Origin: Mesorhizobium loti
GTDB lineage: Bacteria; Pseudomonadota; Alphaproteobacteria; Rhizobiales; Rhizobiaceae
DNA: 64,000 bases
Assembly: GCA_014189435.1 (NCBI GenBank)
Contig: CP050293.1
Span: 1,245,001 to 1,309,000, forward strand
Direction: 5' to 3'
Shown here: piece by piece, positions 55,661-63,653 of the stretch
Layout of the letters: each line of letters starts with the position of its first letter
How positions within the stretch are numbered: position 1 is the stretch's first letter
Made by a program: the position numbers and the translations under genes
Notes under the pieces: model-generated
What the model was told of the DNA's origin: nothing
Database searches by the model: none
Seen by the model: only the letters and a program-made list of their open reading frames with translations

Positions 55661-56137
55661 ATGACTGCAAAACTTGATCTCTTCGCCGCTGCCCCTGCGC
55701 TGATGAAGGAATGGCAGCGCGCATCCTTTGCCATTTCCTCCAGCCTCGAGCCGAGCCTGGCCGAGCTGGTGAAGATCCGTGCGTCCCAGATCAACGGCTG
55801 CGCCAACTGCCTCAACATGCATACGGTGTTTGCCCGCGAGGACGGGGAAACCGAGCAGCGCCTCCATTTGTTGGCGGCGTGGCGCGAGGCGCCCTGCTAT
55901 ACGGATCGTGAACGCGCCGCACTCGGCTGGACCGAGGCGCTGACGCGGATCAGCGAAGGACATACGCACGAAAGTGCCTATGATGCCCTGAAGGCCGAGT
56001 TCACGCCGGAGGAACAGGTGAAGCTCACCTTGATGATCAATGTCATCAACGGTTACAACCGCCTTGCGGTCGGTTTCGGCGGTTGGGCCGATCCGGCGGC
56101 GATCCGGTCCGCGGCCAAGGCGGCGGCGGCCGCCTGA
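55661..56137 (+). CDS. Carboxymuconolactone decarboxylase (AhpD-like) family protein
   Basis: The 158-residue all-helical protein starts at ATG 55661 after AAGGAAGCC. The AhpD-type redox motif C-x-x-C-x-x-x-H is present in INGCANCLNMHT (about 45-56), with the usual upstream SLAELVKIRAS and downstream ALGWTEALTRI. Such proteins act as peroxidase partners or remove reactive peroxides. Its stop shares an A with the start of the sigma-factor gene (TGATG), so the two are coupled. CMD genes are the standard partner (COE gene) of ECF41 sigma factors and usually their regulatory target. Confidence 0.93.
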   Translation: MTAKLDLFAAAPALMKEWQRASFAISSSLEPSLAELVKIRASQINGCANCLNMHTVFAREDGETEQRLHLLAAWREAPCYTDRERAALGWTEALTRISEGHTHESAYDALKAEFTPEEQVKLTLMINVINGYNRLAVGFGGWADPAAIRSAAKAAAAA

Positions 56138-56994
56138 TGACGAACGCGGGGCCTGAGAATACAGCGCCGGATTTCGGCGTGCTCGGGCCGAAGCTCAGGC
56201 GCGTCGCCTATCGCATGCTTGGCTCCGTGGCGGACGCCGAGGATATCGTGCACGAGGCCTTCATCCGCTGGATGAAGGCCGATCGCAGCGATGTGCGCGA
56301 ACCCGAGGCCTTCCTGCGCCGCACGGTCACGCGGCTCTGTCTCGACCAGCTCAAATCCGCGCGCCGCCGGCGCGAGAGCTATGTCGGTCCCTGGCTTCCC
56401 GATCCGCTCGTGGAAGAGGATGACGAGGAAGACGTCACCTTGCCGCTGATGCTGGTGCTGGAGCGTCTTTCTCCGCTCGAGCGGGCAGCCTTCCTGCTGC
56501 ACGACGTGTTCGGGCTTGGGTTCGAGGAGGTCGCCGCCGCCATCCAGCGCGAACCCGCTGCCTGCCGCCAGCTCGCGGCCCGCGCGCGCAGCCATGTCCG
56601 CGAAGCGCGACCGCGTTTCAAGGTGGAAAAGCAGCGCGGCCTGGCGCTGGCCGAGGCCTTTTTCGCCGCCTCGCGCAGCGGCGACATGAAAGCGCTCGGG
56701 GCGCTGTTGACGGCCGATGTCAGCGCCCATTCCGATGGCGGCGGAAAACGTCCGGCAGCGACGGAGCCGGTGCTCGGGTTCGATGCCGTCATGCAGCAAT
56801 ATGAGCGTGTGTCAGCCTGGCTCCGGAAGAACGGCTCGACGCTTGTTCGCTTGGGTTTCGTCAACGGATTGCCCGGCTTCGTCACGCTGGAAGCCGATGG
56901 CGAGCTGCAGACGACCGCGCTCGACATCGAGGACGGAAAGATCGCGGCCATCTATGTGATGCGCAACCCCGACAAGCTGAGGCACCTGCATTGA
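56137..56994 (+). CDS. ECF41-group RNA polymerase sigma factor with SnoaL-like C-terminal domain
   Basis: The protein has 285 residues. Region 2 (about 15-80) reads VAYRMLGSVADAEDIVHEAFIRW; region 4 (about 105-155) reads LPLMLVLERLSPLERAAFLLHDV with FGLGFEEVAAAIQ. The C-terminal extension of about 110 residues is SnoaL-like and carries the ECF41 marks WLPDPL, DGGGK (HSDGGGKRPAA) and NPDKL at the end. In this group the C-terminal domain, not a separate anti-sigma factor, controls activity; none is seen nearby. It is co-transcribed with the CMD gene from the ECF41-type promoter at 55602. Confidence 0.95.
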   Translation: MTNAGPENTAPDFGVLGPKLRRVAYRMLGSVADAEDIVHEAFIRWMKADRSDVREPEAFLRRTVTRLCLDQLKSARRRRESYVGPWLPDPLVEEDDEEDVTLPLMLVLERLSPLERAAFLLHDVFGLGFEEVAAAIQREPAACRQLAARARSHVREARPRFKVEKQRGLALAEAFFAASRSGDMKALGALLTADVSAHSDGGGKRPAATEPVLGFDAVMQQYERVSAWLRKNGSTLVRLGFVNGLPGFVTLEADGELQTTALDIEDGKIAAIYVMRNPDKLRHLH

Positions 56995-57034
56995 AACCTG
57001 TCCGCTCAGAAAAAGCGCGGCGGTTCTGGACCGA

Positions 57035-57307
57035 CTAGCCTTTCGCTTCGACCAGGATCACCAGTGACTCCGGCACCACGCCGTCATGGGCCATCGCGTC
57101 GGCCGCCGCCTTGCTCTGCATCAGCGCGGCCATCTTATCCATGTCCGGAACGTCCATCATCACGGCAACTTGTTTCGGGTTCTGGGGATCGACAAAGGTG
57201 CGGATGTTGGTGATCCCAAGCGAGCCGAAAAGCTCCTTGCGCTTGGGTGAATTGAGCCAGTGCTTGCTGTCTTTGGTGATGTTGTGATGGCCGATAACGG
57301 TTGGCAT
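57035..57307 (-). CDS. Small hypothetical protein, dimeric alpha-beta barrel-like
   Basis: The 90-residue protein starts at the ATG 57305-57307; GGGAGG lies 6 bp before it, whereas the ATG two codons earlier overlaps that RBS. The pattern MPTVIGHHNIT, NPKQVAVMMDVPDMDKM and the terminal VPESLVILVEAKG resembles the small ferredoxin-like fold of monooxygenase/ABM-type or EthD-like proteins, but no catalytic residue can be assigned. It lies tail-to-tail with the ECF41 gene and is likely monocistronic. Confidence 0.6.
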   Translation of the reverse strand: MPTVIGHHNITKDSKHWLNSPKRKELFGSLGITNIRTFVDPQNPKQVAVMMDVPDMDKMAALMQSKAAADAMAHDGVVPESLVILVEAKG

Positions 57308-57517
57308 TGGCATCCTCCCTGGTTCTACGCAATTGCGGACGGAAAACTGTTTCACGCTTTCCGGAATTGCTGAGGTGACGCCGGCGGCCGATATCGCCCG
57401 CCTGATGCTGCGATCCACCTGTGTCCGGCAGTGAGCGCCGTTTCTTTGGGACTGTCAATTAGTCGTTGCTTATGGATGATGGGCGCTCTGTGGGGCTGCT
57501 GATGCCTGGGGGAGCGT

Positions 57518-58522
57518 TCAAACTTCGAGGCAGACCTTGCCGAAATGCTTCTGGGATTCGTAGTGCGCGAAGGCGGTGGCGATGTCCTGCAGTGGGAAAT
57601 GGCGGTCGACCACTGGCTTCAGGCGGTTGATCTCTATCGCCCGGATCATGTCCTCCTGGTCGGCCCGGCTGCCAATGGAAATCCCGCTGATCCGGATCTG
57701 GTTCGAAAACACGGCCGGAATGGACACTTCCGCCGCAAAGCCGGTCAGCACGCCGATCAGGGCGATGTGACCGCCCGTCCGGCAGGCGGTAATCGACTGC
57801 GCCAGCGTGGCGGGTCCGCCGACCTCGACCACGTGATCGACGCCGCGTCCGTCGGTCAAATCCCTGGCCTTGCGGCCCCAGTCCGGCACTGCCTTGTAGT
57901 TGATGACGGTGTCGGCGCCGAGGCGCCTGAGCCGCTCCAGCTTCTGCTCGTCGGATGACGTGGCGATGACCCGGGCGCCGGCGGCCTTGGCGAATTGCAG
58001 CGCAAACAGCGATACGCTGCCCGTGCCGAGGACCAGCACCGTGTCGCCCGGCTTCACCTTGCCGCACACGACCAAGCCTCGCCAGGCGGTGACACCGGTG
58101 CAGGTGAGGGTTGCCGCCTCGACATGCGTATAGCCCGCCGGTGCCCTGGTGAAGGCCTGCGCCGGCATGCACACATACTCGCTGGCGAAGCCGTCAAAAC
58201 TGTCGCCAGGAATGTCGCGCCGGGTGGAAGGCGTCATGTCACCGTCCAGCCACCAGGGATAGAAGACGCTGACGACGCTGTCCCCGGGCTTGAATGCATC
58301 GACATCGCCGCCGACGGCAATCACCTCGCCGGCGCCATCGGACAACGGAACGCGGCCGTCAGCGAACGGTGTCTTGCCCTGCACCGCGAAATCGTCACGC
58401 AGGTTCAAGGCGCAGGCCCGGATCCTGACCAGCACATCGCCCGGTCCCGGCCGTGGTGGATCTTCCTCGACCAGGTCGAGATTGCCCAAGCCGCCCGGCG
58501 CTCTCAGCCTGACCAGTCTCAT
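57518..58522 (-). CDS. MDR-superfamily NAD(P)-dependent oxidoreductase
   Basis: The 334-residue enzyme has a GroES-like N-terminal domain (RACALNLRDDFAVQGK, PLSDGAGEVIAVGGDVDAF) and a Rossmann domain with VLVLGTGSVSLFALQFAKAAG (about 163-183). Zinc ligands are not evident (the catalytic Cys position reads ALNLRDD), so it is the quinone-oxidoreductase-like type. It is similar throughout to the 37079-38089 product, for instance in GADTVINYKAVPDWGRKA versus GADHLINYRATPDWDGKV. Monocistronic or followed by nothing, it is 51 bp from the upstream membrane-protein gene. Confidence 0.88.
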   Translation of the reverse strand: MRLVRLRAPGGLGNLDLVEEDPPRPGPGDVLVRIRACALNLRDDFAVQGKTPFADGRVPLSDGAGEVIAVGGDVDAFKPGDSVVSVFYPWWLDGDMTPSTRRDIPGDSFDGFASEYVCMPAQAFTRAPAGYTHVEAATLTCTGVTAWRGLVVCGKVKPGDTVLVLGTGSVSLFALQFAKAAGARVIATSSDEQKLERLRRLGADTVINYKAVPDWGRKARDLTDGRGVDHVVEVGGPATLAQSITACRTGGHIALIGVLTGFAAEVSIPAVFSNQIRISGISIGSRADQEDMIRAIEINRLKPVVDRHFPLQDIATAFAHYESQKHFGKVCLEV

Positions 58523-58573
58523 TGTCTTTCTCCGATATGTCGGTGTGTTGCGAAGGCGGAGCGGGGTGGCACC

Positions 58574-58837
58574 CTATTGCCGGGCTTGCCGGCCGGAGAC
58601 CACCCGCAGCCAGGGCGCCAGATGGAAGGCGCTCATCAGGAGATACATCGCGGCCATGCCCGTGAGCGGCGAGGCGTTGGCGCCCATGCACAGCATGGCC
58701 GCATCGCCACTGAAGACACAGGTGAGCAGCGCCATCAGGGCGAAGGTGGGGGCCGCGGCAAGGCACAGCCAATCGGCGATGCCGAGGGTGGTGCCTTCAG
58801 GGGTCGTGCTACCGGTGCCGGAATGGATATCGCTCAT
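58574..58837 (-). CDS. Small inner-membrane protein
   Basis: The 87-residue protein has two hydrophobic helices, about 24-44 (LCLAAAPTFALMALLTCVF) and 56-73 (SPLTGMAAMYLLMSAFHLA), ending in a basic tail (RVVSGRQARQ). A leading segment of about 18 polar residues should be cytoplasmic. The residues between the helices include MLCMGA. It lies just upstream of the MDR gene in the same direction and may be co-transcribed. No family that I recognise. Confidence 0.6.
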   Translation of the reverse strand: MSDIHSGTGSTTPEGTTLGIADWLCLAAAPTFALMALLTCVFSGDAAMLCMGANASPLTGMAAMYLLMSAFHLAPWLRVVSGRQARQ

Positions 58838-58906
58838 GGTCGTTTTCCCTAATTGTCATGCAGTGCCGGGAGCGTCGCATGTGGCGGGGCGACGCGACCT
58901 TCCAGA

Positions 58907-58945
58907 CTTGGTTTCCTCTCACTCCGTGAGGGAGAGGAAACCAAG
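58907..58945. terminator. Perfect 14-bp stem hairpin between DUF899 and the small membrane-protein gene
   Basis: CTTGGTTTCCTCTC (58907-58920) and GAGAGGAAACCAAG (58932-58945) are exactly complementary around an 11-nt loop that itself contains ACTCCGTGAGG. It lies 40 bp beyond the DUF899 stop on the minus strand. It likely ends DUF899 transcription or is an interspersed palindrome. Confidence 0.7.
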
Positions 58946-58984
58946 CTGGATGAGCGTGCGCCACCCTTTCCCGACAGGTCCTTG

Positions 58985-59734
58985 CTACTCGCCCTTGTCG
59001 CGGAACACCGCTTCGCCGGCAGCCGACACTTCGGCCCATTTCTTGTCGTGCCCTGCGTCGTAATTGTCGTGCCAGTTCCACCAGGAATAGAGCGGGGTCT
59101 GCGGATAGCCTTCGGGCGAATCTTCCCAGATCTCCTGGCGGCCAAGCGGCGTTGCGTCGAGATAGCTCCAGACCGTGCCCATCGCCTCGTCGCCGCGGCT
59201 GTTGATGAGATAGGTGCGGAAGATGCGGTCGCCATCATTGATGAAGACGTTGTGGCCGTGCCATTCGTCGACGCCGAAGTCCTTGTCGAAGCTATCGGTG
59301 ATTGTGTACCAGGGCATCTCCCAGCCCATCTTCTGCTTCAGCCGCGCAATGTCGGCCTGCGGGGCGCGCGAGGCGTAGGCAAGCGTGGTGTTGCGGGCGT
59401 TGAGATGGGCCAGGTGACCGACCTGATCGGCGCCGAGCGAGCAGCCGCGGCAGGCATGCTCGGGCCAGCCGAACACGCCGGGCTCGAAGAAGGCGCGGTA
59501 GACGATCAACTGCCGGCGGCCTTCGAACAGATCGAGCAGGCTCGCCTTGCCATTGGGGCCGTCGAACATGTAGGCCTTATCGACTTCCATCCACGGCATG
59601 CGCCGGCGCTCGGCGGCCAATGCGTCCTTGGCACGCAGCGTTGCCTTTTCCTTCACCAGCATCTGTTCGCGGGCGGCCTCCCAGTCCTGCCTCGAAACGA
59701 TCGGCGGGGTCTTCATTGCGATGTGCTTGGTCAT
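58985..59734 (-). CDS. DUF899 family protein (thioredoxin-like fold)
   Basis: The 249-residue protein fits DUF899: ARRRMPWMEVDKAYMFDGPN-type start, then LLDLFEGRRQLIVYRAFFEP (about 67-86), a Cys pair in EHACRGCSLGADQVGHLAHL, and closing SWWNWHDNYDAG. The CxxC and the surrounding fold (strand-helix, ITDSFDKDFGV) are thioredoxin-like, suggesting a redox or dithiol role, though no activity is established for the family. The start ATG 59732-59734 has GGAGACGACC before it. The 300-bp upstream gap holds a 28-bp motif shared with the next gene. Confidence 0.88.
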   Translation of the reverse strand: MTKHIAMKTPPIVSRQDWEAAREQMLVKEKATLRAKDALAAERRRMPWMEVDKAYMFDGPNGKASLLDLFEGRRQLIVYRAFFEPGVFGWPEHACRGCSLGADQVGHLAHLNARNTTLAYASRAPQADIARLKQKMGWEMPWYTITDSFDKDFGVDEWHGHNVFINDGDRIFRTYLINSRGDEAMGTVWSYLDATPLGRQEIWEDSPEGYPQTPLYSWWNWHDNYDAGHDKKWAEVSAAGEAVFRDKGE

Positions 59735-59800
59735 TGGTCGTCTCCTTTGCCAGTCTGTTGTTGCTTGCTGTCAGCCAGAATAGGGCGGTGAAGCGCGGGG

Positions 59801-59828
59801 GTGGGAGTTACAGATGTGACGGGATTTG
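59801..59828 (+). promoter_or_regulatory. 28-bp shared element, copy 1 (upstream of DUF899)
   Basis: This element differs from 60012-60039 at only two of 28 bases (core GGGAGTTACA, then GTGACGGGATTTG). It lies 67 bp upstream of the DUF899 start. The rest of the 306-bp interval (59735-60040) has no gene. The element's reuse at two promoters suggests a common regulator. Confidence 0.6.
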
Positions 59829-60011
59829 CAGAAACTGGCCCGCCGCAGCAGGGGTGACGCATCCTTGCGGCGCTTTCGGCCGCGTCATGGAGAGGAGTGT
59901 CGGTTGGCATTGTCGGTTCTCCCTTGGCGTGCCGCGCGTTGCCGATAGAGTTGGCCGATGCGGCTTGCCGGTTGACGGTACGGACTTAAGTTAGGGCCGT
60001 GACGTGCCGAG

Positions 60012-60039
60012 GTGGGAGTTACAAGTGTGACGGGATTTG
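60012..60039 (+). promoter_or_regulatory. 28-bp shared element, copy 2 (at the start of the regulator gene)
   Basis: Copy 2 has the same orientation as copy 1, with starts 211 bp apart, and ends one base before the ATG at 60041. It therefore overlaps the ribosome-binding position. If it is an operator, binding would also block the regulator's own expression. The GTGACGGGA core appears in both copies. Confidence 0.6.
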
Positions 60040-60040
60040 A

Positions 60041-61261
60041 ATGGACTCGCTAATCACCGCGGCGGCGCTGGCGCTGGCCGGAGGCGATCCGCTCGGCGCG
60101 CTGGATCGCGTCGCCTTGCGCGAGGATCCTCCGGCGCTGGCGCTGCGCGGCATTGCCATGGCGCAGCTCGGCGATCTCGATCGCGCCAAGGCGCTGCTGC
60201 GGCGGGCGGCGCGCGGCTTCGGCCCGAAAGAGGCTGTGGCGCGTGCCAGATGCGTCGTTGCCGAGGCCGAGATCGCGCTGGTCTCGCGGGACCTCGGCTG
60301 GCCGGCCAAGGCGCTCGATGCGGCGCGCACAACGCTGGAAAAACACGGCGACCGGCTGAACGCCGCGCATGCCGGCCACCTCAAGGTGCGGCGCCTGCTT
60401 TTGATCGGACGTCTCGACGAAGCCGAAGACGTGCTCGCCGGGCTCGATCCGATGCCGCTTCCGCCGGCCTCGCGCGCCGCGCACGAGCTCGCCGTTGCCG
60501 GCATTGCGATGCGGCGCCTCAAGACGAAGCCGGCCCGCAGGGCGTTGGAGTGGGCGCGCCACGCCGCCCGCCGGGCCGGCATTCCGGGCCTGGTGGCGGA
60601 AGTCGAAAGCGCATTCCTGGCGCTGGACACGCCAGCAGCCCGGCTGATCGCCGGTGGCGGACAGCGCCCCTTGCTGCTCGAGGACGTCGAGGCGTTGCTG
60701 GCGTCGCCGGCAATGGTGGTCGATACGTTTCGCTATGTCGTGCGCCAACAGCAAACCACGGTCTCGCTGGCAACGCGGCCGGTGCTGTTTGCGCTGGCGC
60801 GCGCGCTCGCCGAAGCATGGCCTGGCGATGTGTCGAGGGCGACACTGATCGCGCAAGCCTTTGGCGGCAGGCACGCCGATGAATCGCACCGGGCACGGCT
60901 GCGGGTCGAGATCGGCCGGCTGCGCGCCGAACTGCGGGGGCTGGCCGACATCGGCGCGACCAGCCAGGGCTTCGCACTGTCGCCGCGCCTGGCGCGCGGG
61001 GTGATGGTGCTGGCACGGCCGATCGAGGAGCGGCACGCGACGGTTCTGGCCTTCCTCGCCGATGGTGAATCCTGGGCGACTTCCGCGCTGGCGCTGGCGC
61101 TTGGCACCGGCCAGCGCAGCGTGCAGCGGGCACTGGAGCAGCTTGGCGAGGCCGGCAAGGTGCAGTCTTTCGGGCACGGCCGGGCGCGCCGCTGGATGAC
61201 GCCGCCGGTGGCGGGATTCACGACCACCTTGTTACTCCCGGCGCCGCTGCCGAGTGGTTAA
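60041..61261 (+). CDS. Transcriptional regulator with helical-repeat N-terminus and two winged-helix domains
   Basis: The 406-residue protein begins with about 200 residues of TPR-like helical repeats (SLITAAALALAGGDPLGALD, ALRGIAMAQLGDLDRAKALL). A PhoB/OmpR-type winged helix follows (about 250-320; ATLIAQAFGGRHADESHRAR, RLRVEIGRLRAELRGLADIG, SQGFALSP). A second winged helix ends the protein (about 335-390; VLAFLADGESWATSALALAL, GTGQRSVQRALEQLGEAGKV). No signal peptide. The start overlaps the shared 28-bp element. It is divergent in orientation from the DUF899 gene across 306 bp and is the likely regulator of both. Confidence 0.78.
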   Translation: MDSLITAAALALAGGDPLGALDRVALREDPPALALRGIAMAQLGDLDRAKALLRRAARGFGPKEAVARARCVVAEAEIALVSRDLGWPAKALDAARTTLEKHGDRLNAAHAGHLKVRRLLLIGRLDEAEDVLAGLDPMPLPPASRAAHELAVAGIAMRRLKTKPARRALEWARHAARRAGIPGLVAEVESAFLALDTPAARLIAGGGQRPLLLEDVEALLASPAMVVDTFRYVVRQQQTTVSLATRPVLFALARALAEAWPGDVSRATLIAQAFGGRHADESHRARLRVEIGRLRAELRGLADIGATSQGFALSPRLARGVMVLARPIEERHATVLAFLADGESWATSALALALGTGQRSVQRALEQLGEAGKVQSFGHGRARRWMTPPVAGFTTTLLLPAPLPSG

Positions 61262-61452
61262 GGTGTGTTGATGTTCAGGCGAGGCCGGCCCGCAAATGGC
61301 TGATACCTGCGCTTCCCCGTTCTACCGCGTCGCGGTAGGACCGTGCTCACATACGAAAACTACGCTCCGCTCCGGTTCTCGGCATCAGCCATTTTCGACT
61401 CGGCCTGACCTGAATCTCGACACACCTTGGGACCACCATCGAGGAGAAAGAC

Positions 61453-62085
61453 ATGAAACAGTCCGCAGCCGAAATCCTGCGCGAATACGGACCCTTTCCA
61501 GGTGTGGAGAGGGTGCATGGGGTGAGCTTTGACGGCAACAACGTCTGGTTTGCCTCGGGTGAGAAGCTGAACGCCTTCGATCCGGAAAACGGGCAGGCGC
61601 TGCGCTCGATCGATGTCGCGGCACATGCCGGCACGGCTTATGACGGCCAGCATTTCTTCCAGCTTGCCAACGAACGCATCCAGAAGATCGACCCTGATAC
61701 CGGTCAGGTGCTGGCGACCATTCCGGCGCCAGGTGGTGGCGGCGATTCCGGGTTGACCTGGGCCGAAGGGACGCTCTGGGTGGGGCAGTACCGCGAGCGC
61801 AAGATCCACCAGATCGACCCGGAGACCGGGACAATCCTGCGCACCATCGAATCCAACCGCTTCGTCACCGGGGTGACATGGGTCGACGGCGAGCTGTGGC
61901 ACGCCACCTGGGAAGGCGACCAGAGCGACCTGCGCCGCGTCGACCCGCAATCAGGCAAGGTTCTCGAGAAGCTCGACATGCCGGCCGGCATGGGCGTGTC
62001 GGGGCTTGAATCCGATGGCGGCGACCGCCTCTACTGCGGCAGCACATCCGCCGGGGTGGTGCGGGCGGTGCGCCGGCCGCGATGA
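61453..62085 (+). CDS. Beta-propeller (YncE/glutamine-cyclotransferase-like) protein
   Basis: The 210-residue protein starts at ATG 61453 after GAGGAGAAAG. Successive blade-like repeats appear: VHGVSFDGNNVWFASGEKLN, AFDPENGQALRSIDVAAHAG, KIDPDTGQVLATIPAPGGGG, QIDPETGTILRTIESNRFV and RVDPQSGKVLEKLDMPAGMG, each with the D-P-x-(T/S)-G turn. There is no signal peptide, so it may be cytoplasmic. Such repeats bind ligands or cofactors; no active-site residues are assignable. It stands 140 bp before the aldo-keto reductase gene in the same direction. Confidence 0.82.
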   Translation: MKQSAAEILREYGPFPGVERVHGVSFDGNNVWFASGEKLNAFDPENGQALRSIDVAAHAGTAYDGQHFFQLANERIQKIDPDTGQVLATIPAPGGGGDSGLTWAEGTLWVGQYRERKIHQIDPETGTILRTIESNRFVTGVTWVDGELWHATWEGDQSDLRRVDPQSGKVLEKLDMPAGMGVSGLESDGGDRLYCGSTSAGVVRAVRRPR

Positions 62086-62224
62086 GGCTGGGGCTGACGC
62101 CGAGGTCACACTTGCGGAGCATTTCGGCAATTTGTCGCTGCCGGCTGGCCGTAGCCTGCTGTCGAACCTAGATAGGCTGTGCACCGGGCGGACAGCCTGG
62201 ACCCGCTTTACAAAGGACCCCGAC

Positions 62225-63073
62225 ATGCCCGAACAGCCCATCACGCCTGCACAGATCGCGTTGAACGACGGCTCCGCCATCCCCCAGCTCGGCCTTGGCG
62301 TGTGGCAGGTCGACCAGGATATCACCGCTGAAGTGGTGGGTTGGGGCATCGAGGCCGGCTATCGCCTGATCGACACCGCCGAAGGCTACCAGAACGAGGA
62401 GGGGGTCGGAGAGGCGATCCGTAGCGCCGGCGTGCCGCGCGGCGAGCTGTTCATCACCTCGAAACTGCGCAACGGCGCGCACCAGCGCGATGCGGCTTTG
62501 CGCGCTTTCGACGAGACGATGGCCAAGCTCGACATCGAGCAGATCGACCTGTTCCTGATCCATTGGCCGGTGCCCAGCCAGGACAGATATGTTGAGGCCT
62601 GGAAGACGCTGGTCGAGCTCAGGCAGGCCGGCCGCATCAAGTCGATCGGCGTTTCGAATTTCAACCAGGACCATCTGGAGCGGATCATCGCGGAGACCGG
62701 CGTGACGCCTGTCGTGAACCAGATCGAGCTGCACCCTCGTTTCCAGCAACGCGATCTCAGGGATTTTCATGCCAAGCACGGCGTCCAGACGGAAAGCTGG
62801 AGCCCGCTGGGCAGCGGCCGGCTGCTCGGCGATGCGACCCTCGAAGGCATTGCCAGGAAGCACGGCAAGTCGGTGGCGCAGGCGATCATCCGCTGGCATC
62901 TCCAGGAGGGACTGATCGTCATTCCAAAATCGATCCGCAGGGATCGCATCGCCGCCAATTTCGATGTCTTCGATTTCGAGCTGGATGCGCAGGATTTGCA
63001 GACGATCCGGGGCATGGATTCGCCCGAAGGCCGCACCGGGCCCAACCCCGCCACGGCCGCGTTCCTGTTCTGA
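62225..63073 (+). CDS. Aldo-keto reductase (DkgA-like, AKR5 group)
   Basis: The 282-residue TIM-barrel enzyme starts at ATG 62225 with AAAGGACC before it; longer frames lack this. Motifs: IPQLGLGVWQVDQDI, the catalytic Asp/Tyr in LIDTAEGYQNEEGVG, Lys in ITSKLRNG, His in LIHWPVPS, then NFNQDHLERII, VNQIELHPRFQQ and the NADPH-loop IVIPKSIRRDRIAANFDVF. It resembles 2,5-diketo-gluconate or methylglyoxal reductases. It is a distinct AKR lineage from the 46509-47471 product. Confidence 0.92.
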   Translation: MPEQPITPAQIALNDGSAIPQLGLGVWQVDQDITAEVVGWGIEAGYRLIDTAEGYQNEEGVGEAIRSAGVPRGELFITSKLRNGAHQRDAALRAFDETMAKLDIEQIDLFLIHWPVPSQDRYVEAWKTLVELRQAGRIKSIGVSNFNQDHLERIIAETGVTPVVNQIELHPRFQQRDLRDFHAKHGVQTESWSPLGSGRLLGDATLEGIARKHGKSVAQAIIRWHLQEGLIVIPKSIRRDRIAANFDVFDFELDAQDLQTIRGMDSPEGRTGPNPATAAFLF

Positions 63074-63100
63074 GGGGAGCTTGAGGAGCCAACCGTAGAG

Positions 63101-63163
63101 CTGCCGATCTCCCCCCATGTGGGGGAGATGCCCGGCAGGGCAGAGGGGGGCGCTGTCCCGCCG
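63101..63163. repeat. RIME-like palindrome
   Basis: GATCTCCCCCCATGTGGGGG with AGATGCCCGGCAGGGCAG and the usual G-run (63106-63150) sits between the AKR gene and the convergent DUF559 gene. Confidence 0.8.
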
Positions 63164-63172
63164 CCCTTGCCG

Positions 63173-63547
63173 TTATTCTGGCGTACCCGCAAGCCCGGCC
63201 GCTATCACAATATGTTGGCAGACATTGTCGATGTCGCGGATGACATCGTCATTCCAGAAGCGCAGGATGGTCCAGCCATCCCGCTCCAGTCGCGCGGACC
63301 TTGCTTCGTCGCTTGCGACAGCGTCGGTTTCCGCATGTTGGGAGCCATCAAGCTCAACGATCAGCTTCTTCTCCGGGCAAGCGAAGTCAACGATATAGCC
63401 GGCGATCGGAAACTGTCTCCGGAAGCCCAGGCCCATCAGCCGGTGCGCGCGAAGCTCGTTCCAGAGCTTCAGCTCGGCTGATGTCATGACCTTGCGCATC
63501 GATCGGGCGTTGGCGCGGTTTTGCGGAGGCAAGGGTGAGTGAGGCAT
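63173..63547 (-). CDS. DUF559 (Vsr/restriction-endonuclease-like fold) protein
   Basis: The 124-residue protein shows the family core: MTSAELKLWNELRAHRLMG, FRRQFPIAGYIVDFACPEKK, LIVELDGSQHAETDAVASDE and RLERDGWTILRFWNDDVIRD. The D in VDFAC, the E-x-D in VELDG and the H of SQH resemble the PD-(D/E)XK-type catalytic set of Vsr-like nucleases. Function unknown; DUF559 proteins are common in Rhizobiales. It lies between two RIME-like elements and looks monocistronic. The start is the first ATG at 63545-63547; ATG twenty codons in is an alternative. Confidence 0.88.
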   Translation of the reverse strand: MPHSPLPPQNRANARSMRKVMTSAELKLWNELRAHRLMGLGFRRQFPIAGYIVDFACPEKKLIVELDGSQHAETDAVASDEARSARLERDGWTILRFWNDDVIRDIDNVCQHIVIAAGLAGTPE

Positions 63548-63582
63548 TGTCAGTGTTCGGTGGTTGTCGGGGTTGGCGCTCT

Positions 63583-63648
63583 ACGGCGCCCCCTCTGTCC
63601 TGCCGGACATCTCCCCCACTTGGGGGAGATTGGCTACCTTCGGCCGTC
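63583..63648. repeat. RIME-like palindrome
   Basis: CCCCTCTGTCCTGCCGGAC, ATCTCCCCCACTTGGGGGAG and the TTCGGCCG tail form another copy of the element, between the two minus-strand genes at the right edge. Confidence 0.8.
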
Positions 63649-63653
63649 TCTGC

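Noticed and set aside
57459..58172. A 237-codon minus-strand frame within the MDR oxidoreductase gene
   Set aside because: It is an alternate frame of the same gene; the 57518-58522 frame has the Rossmann motif and conserved length.
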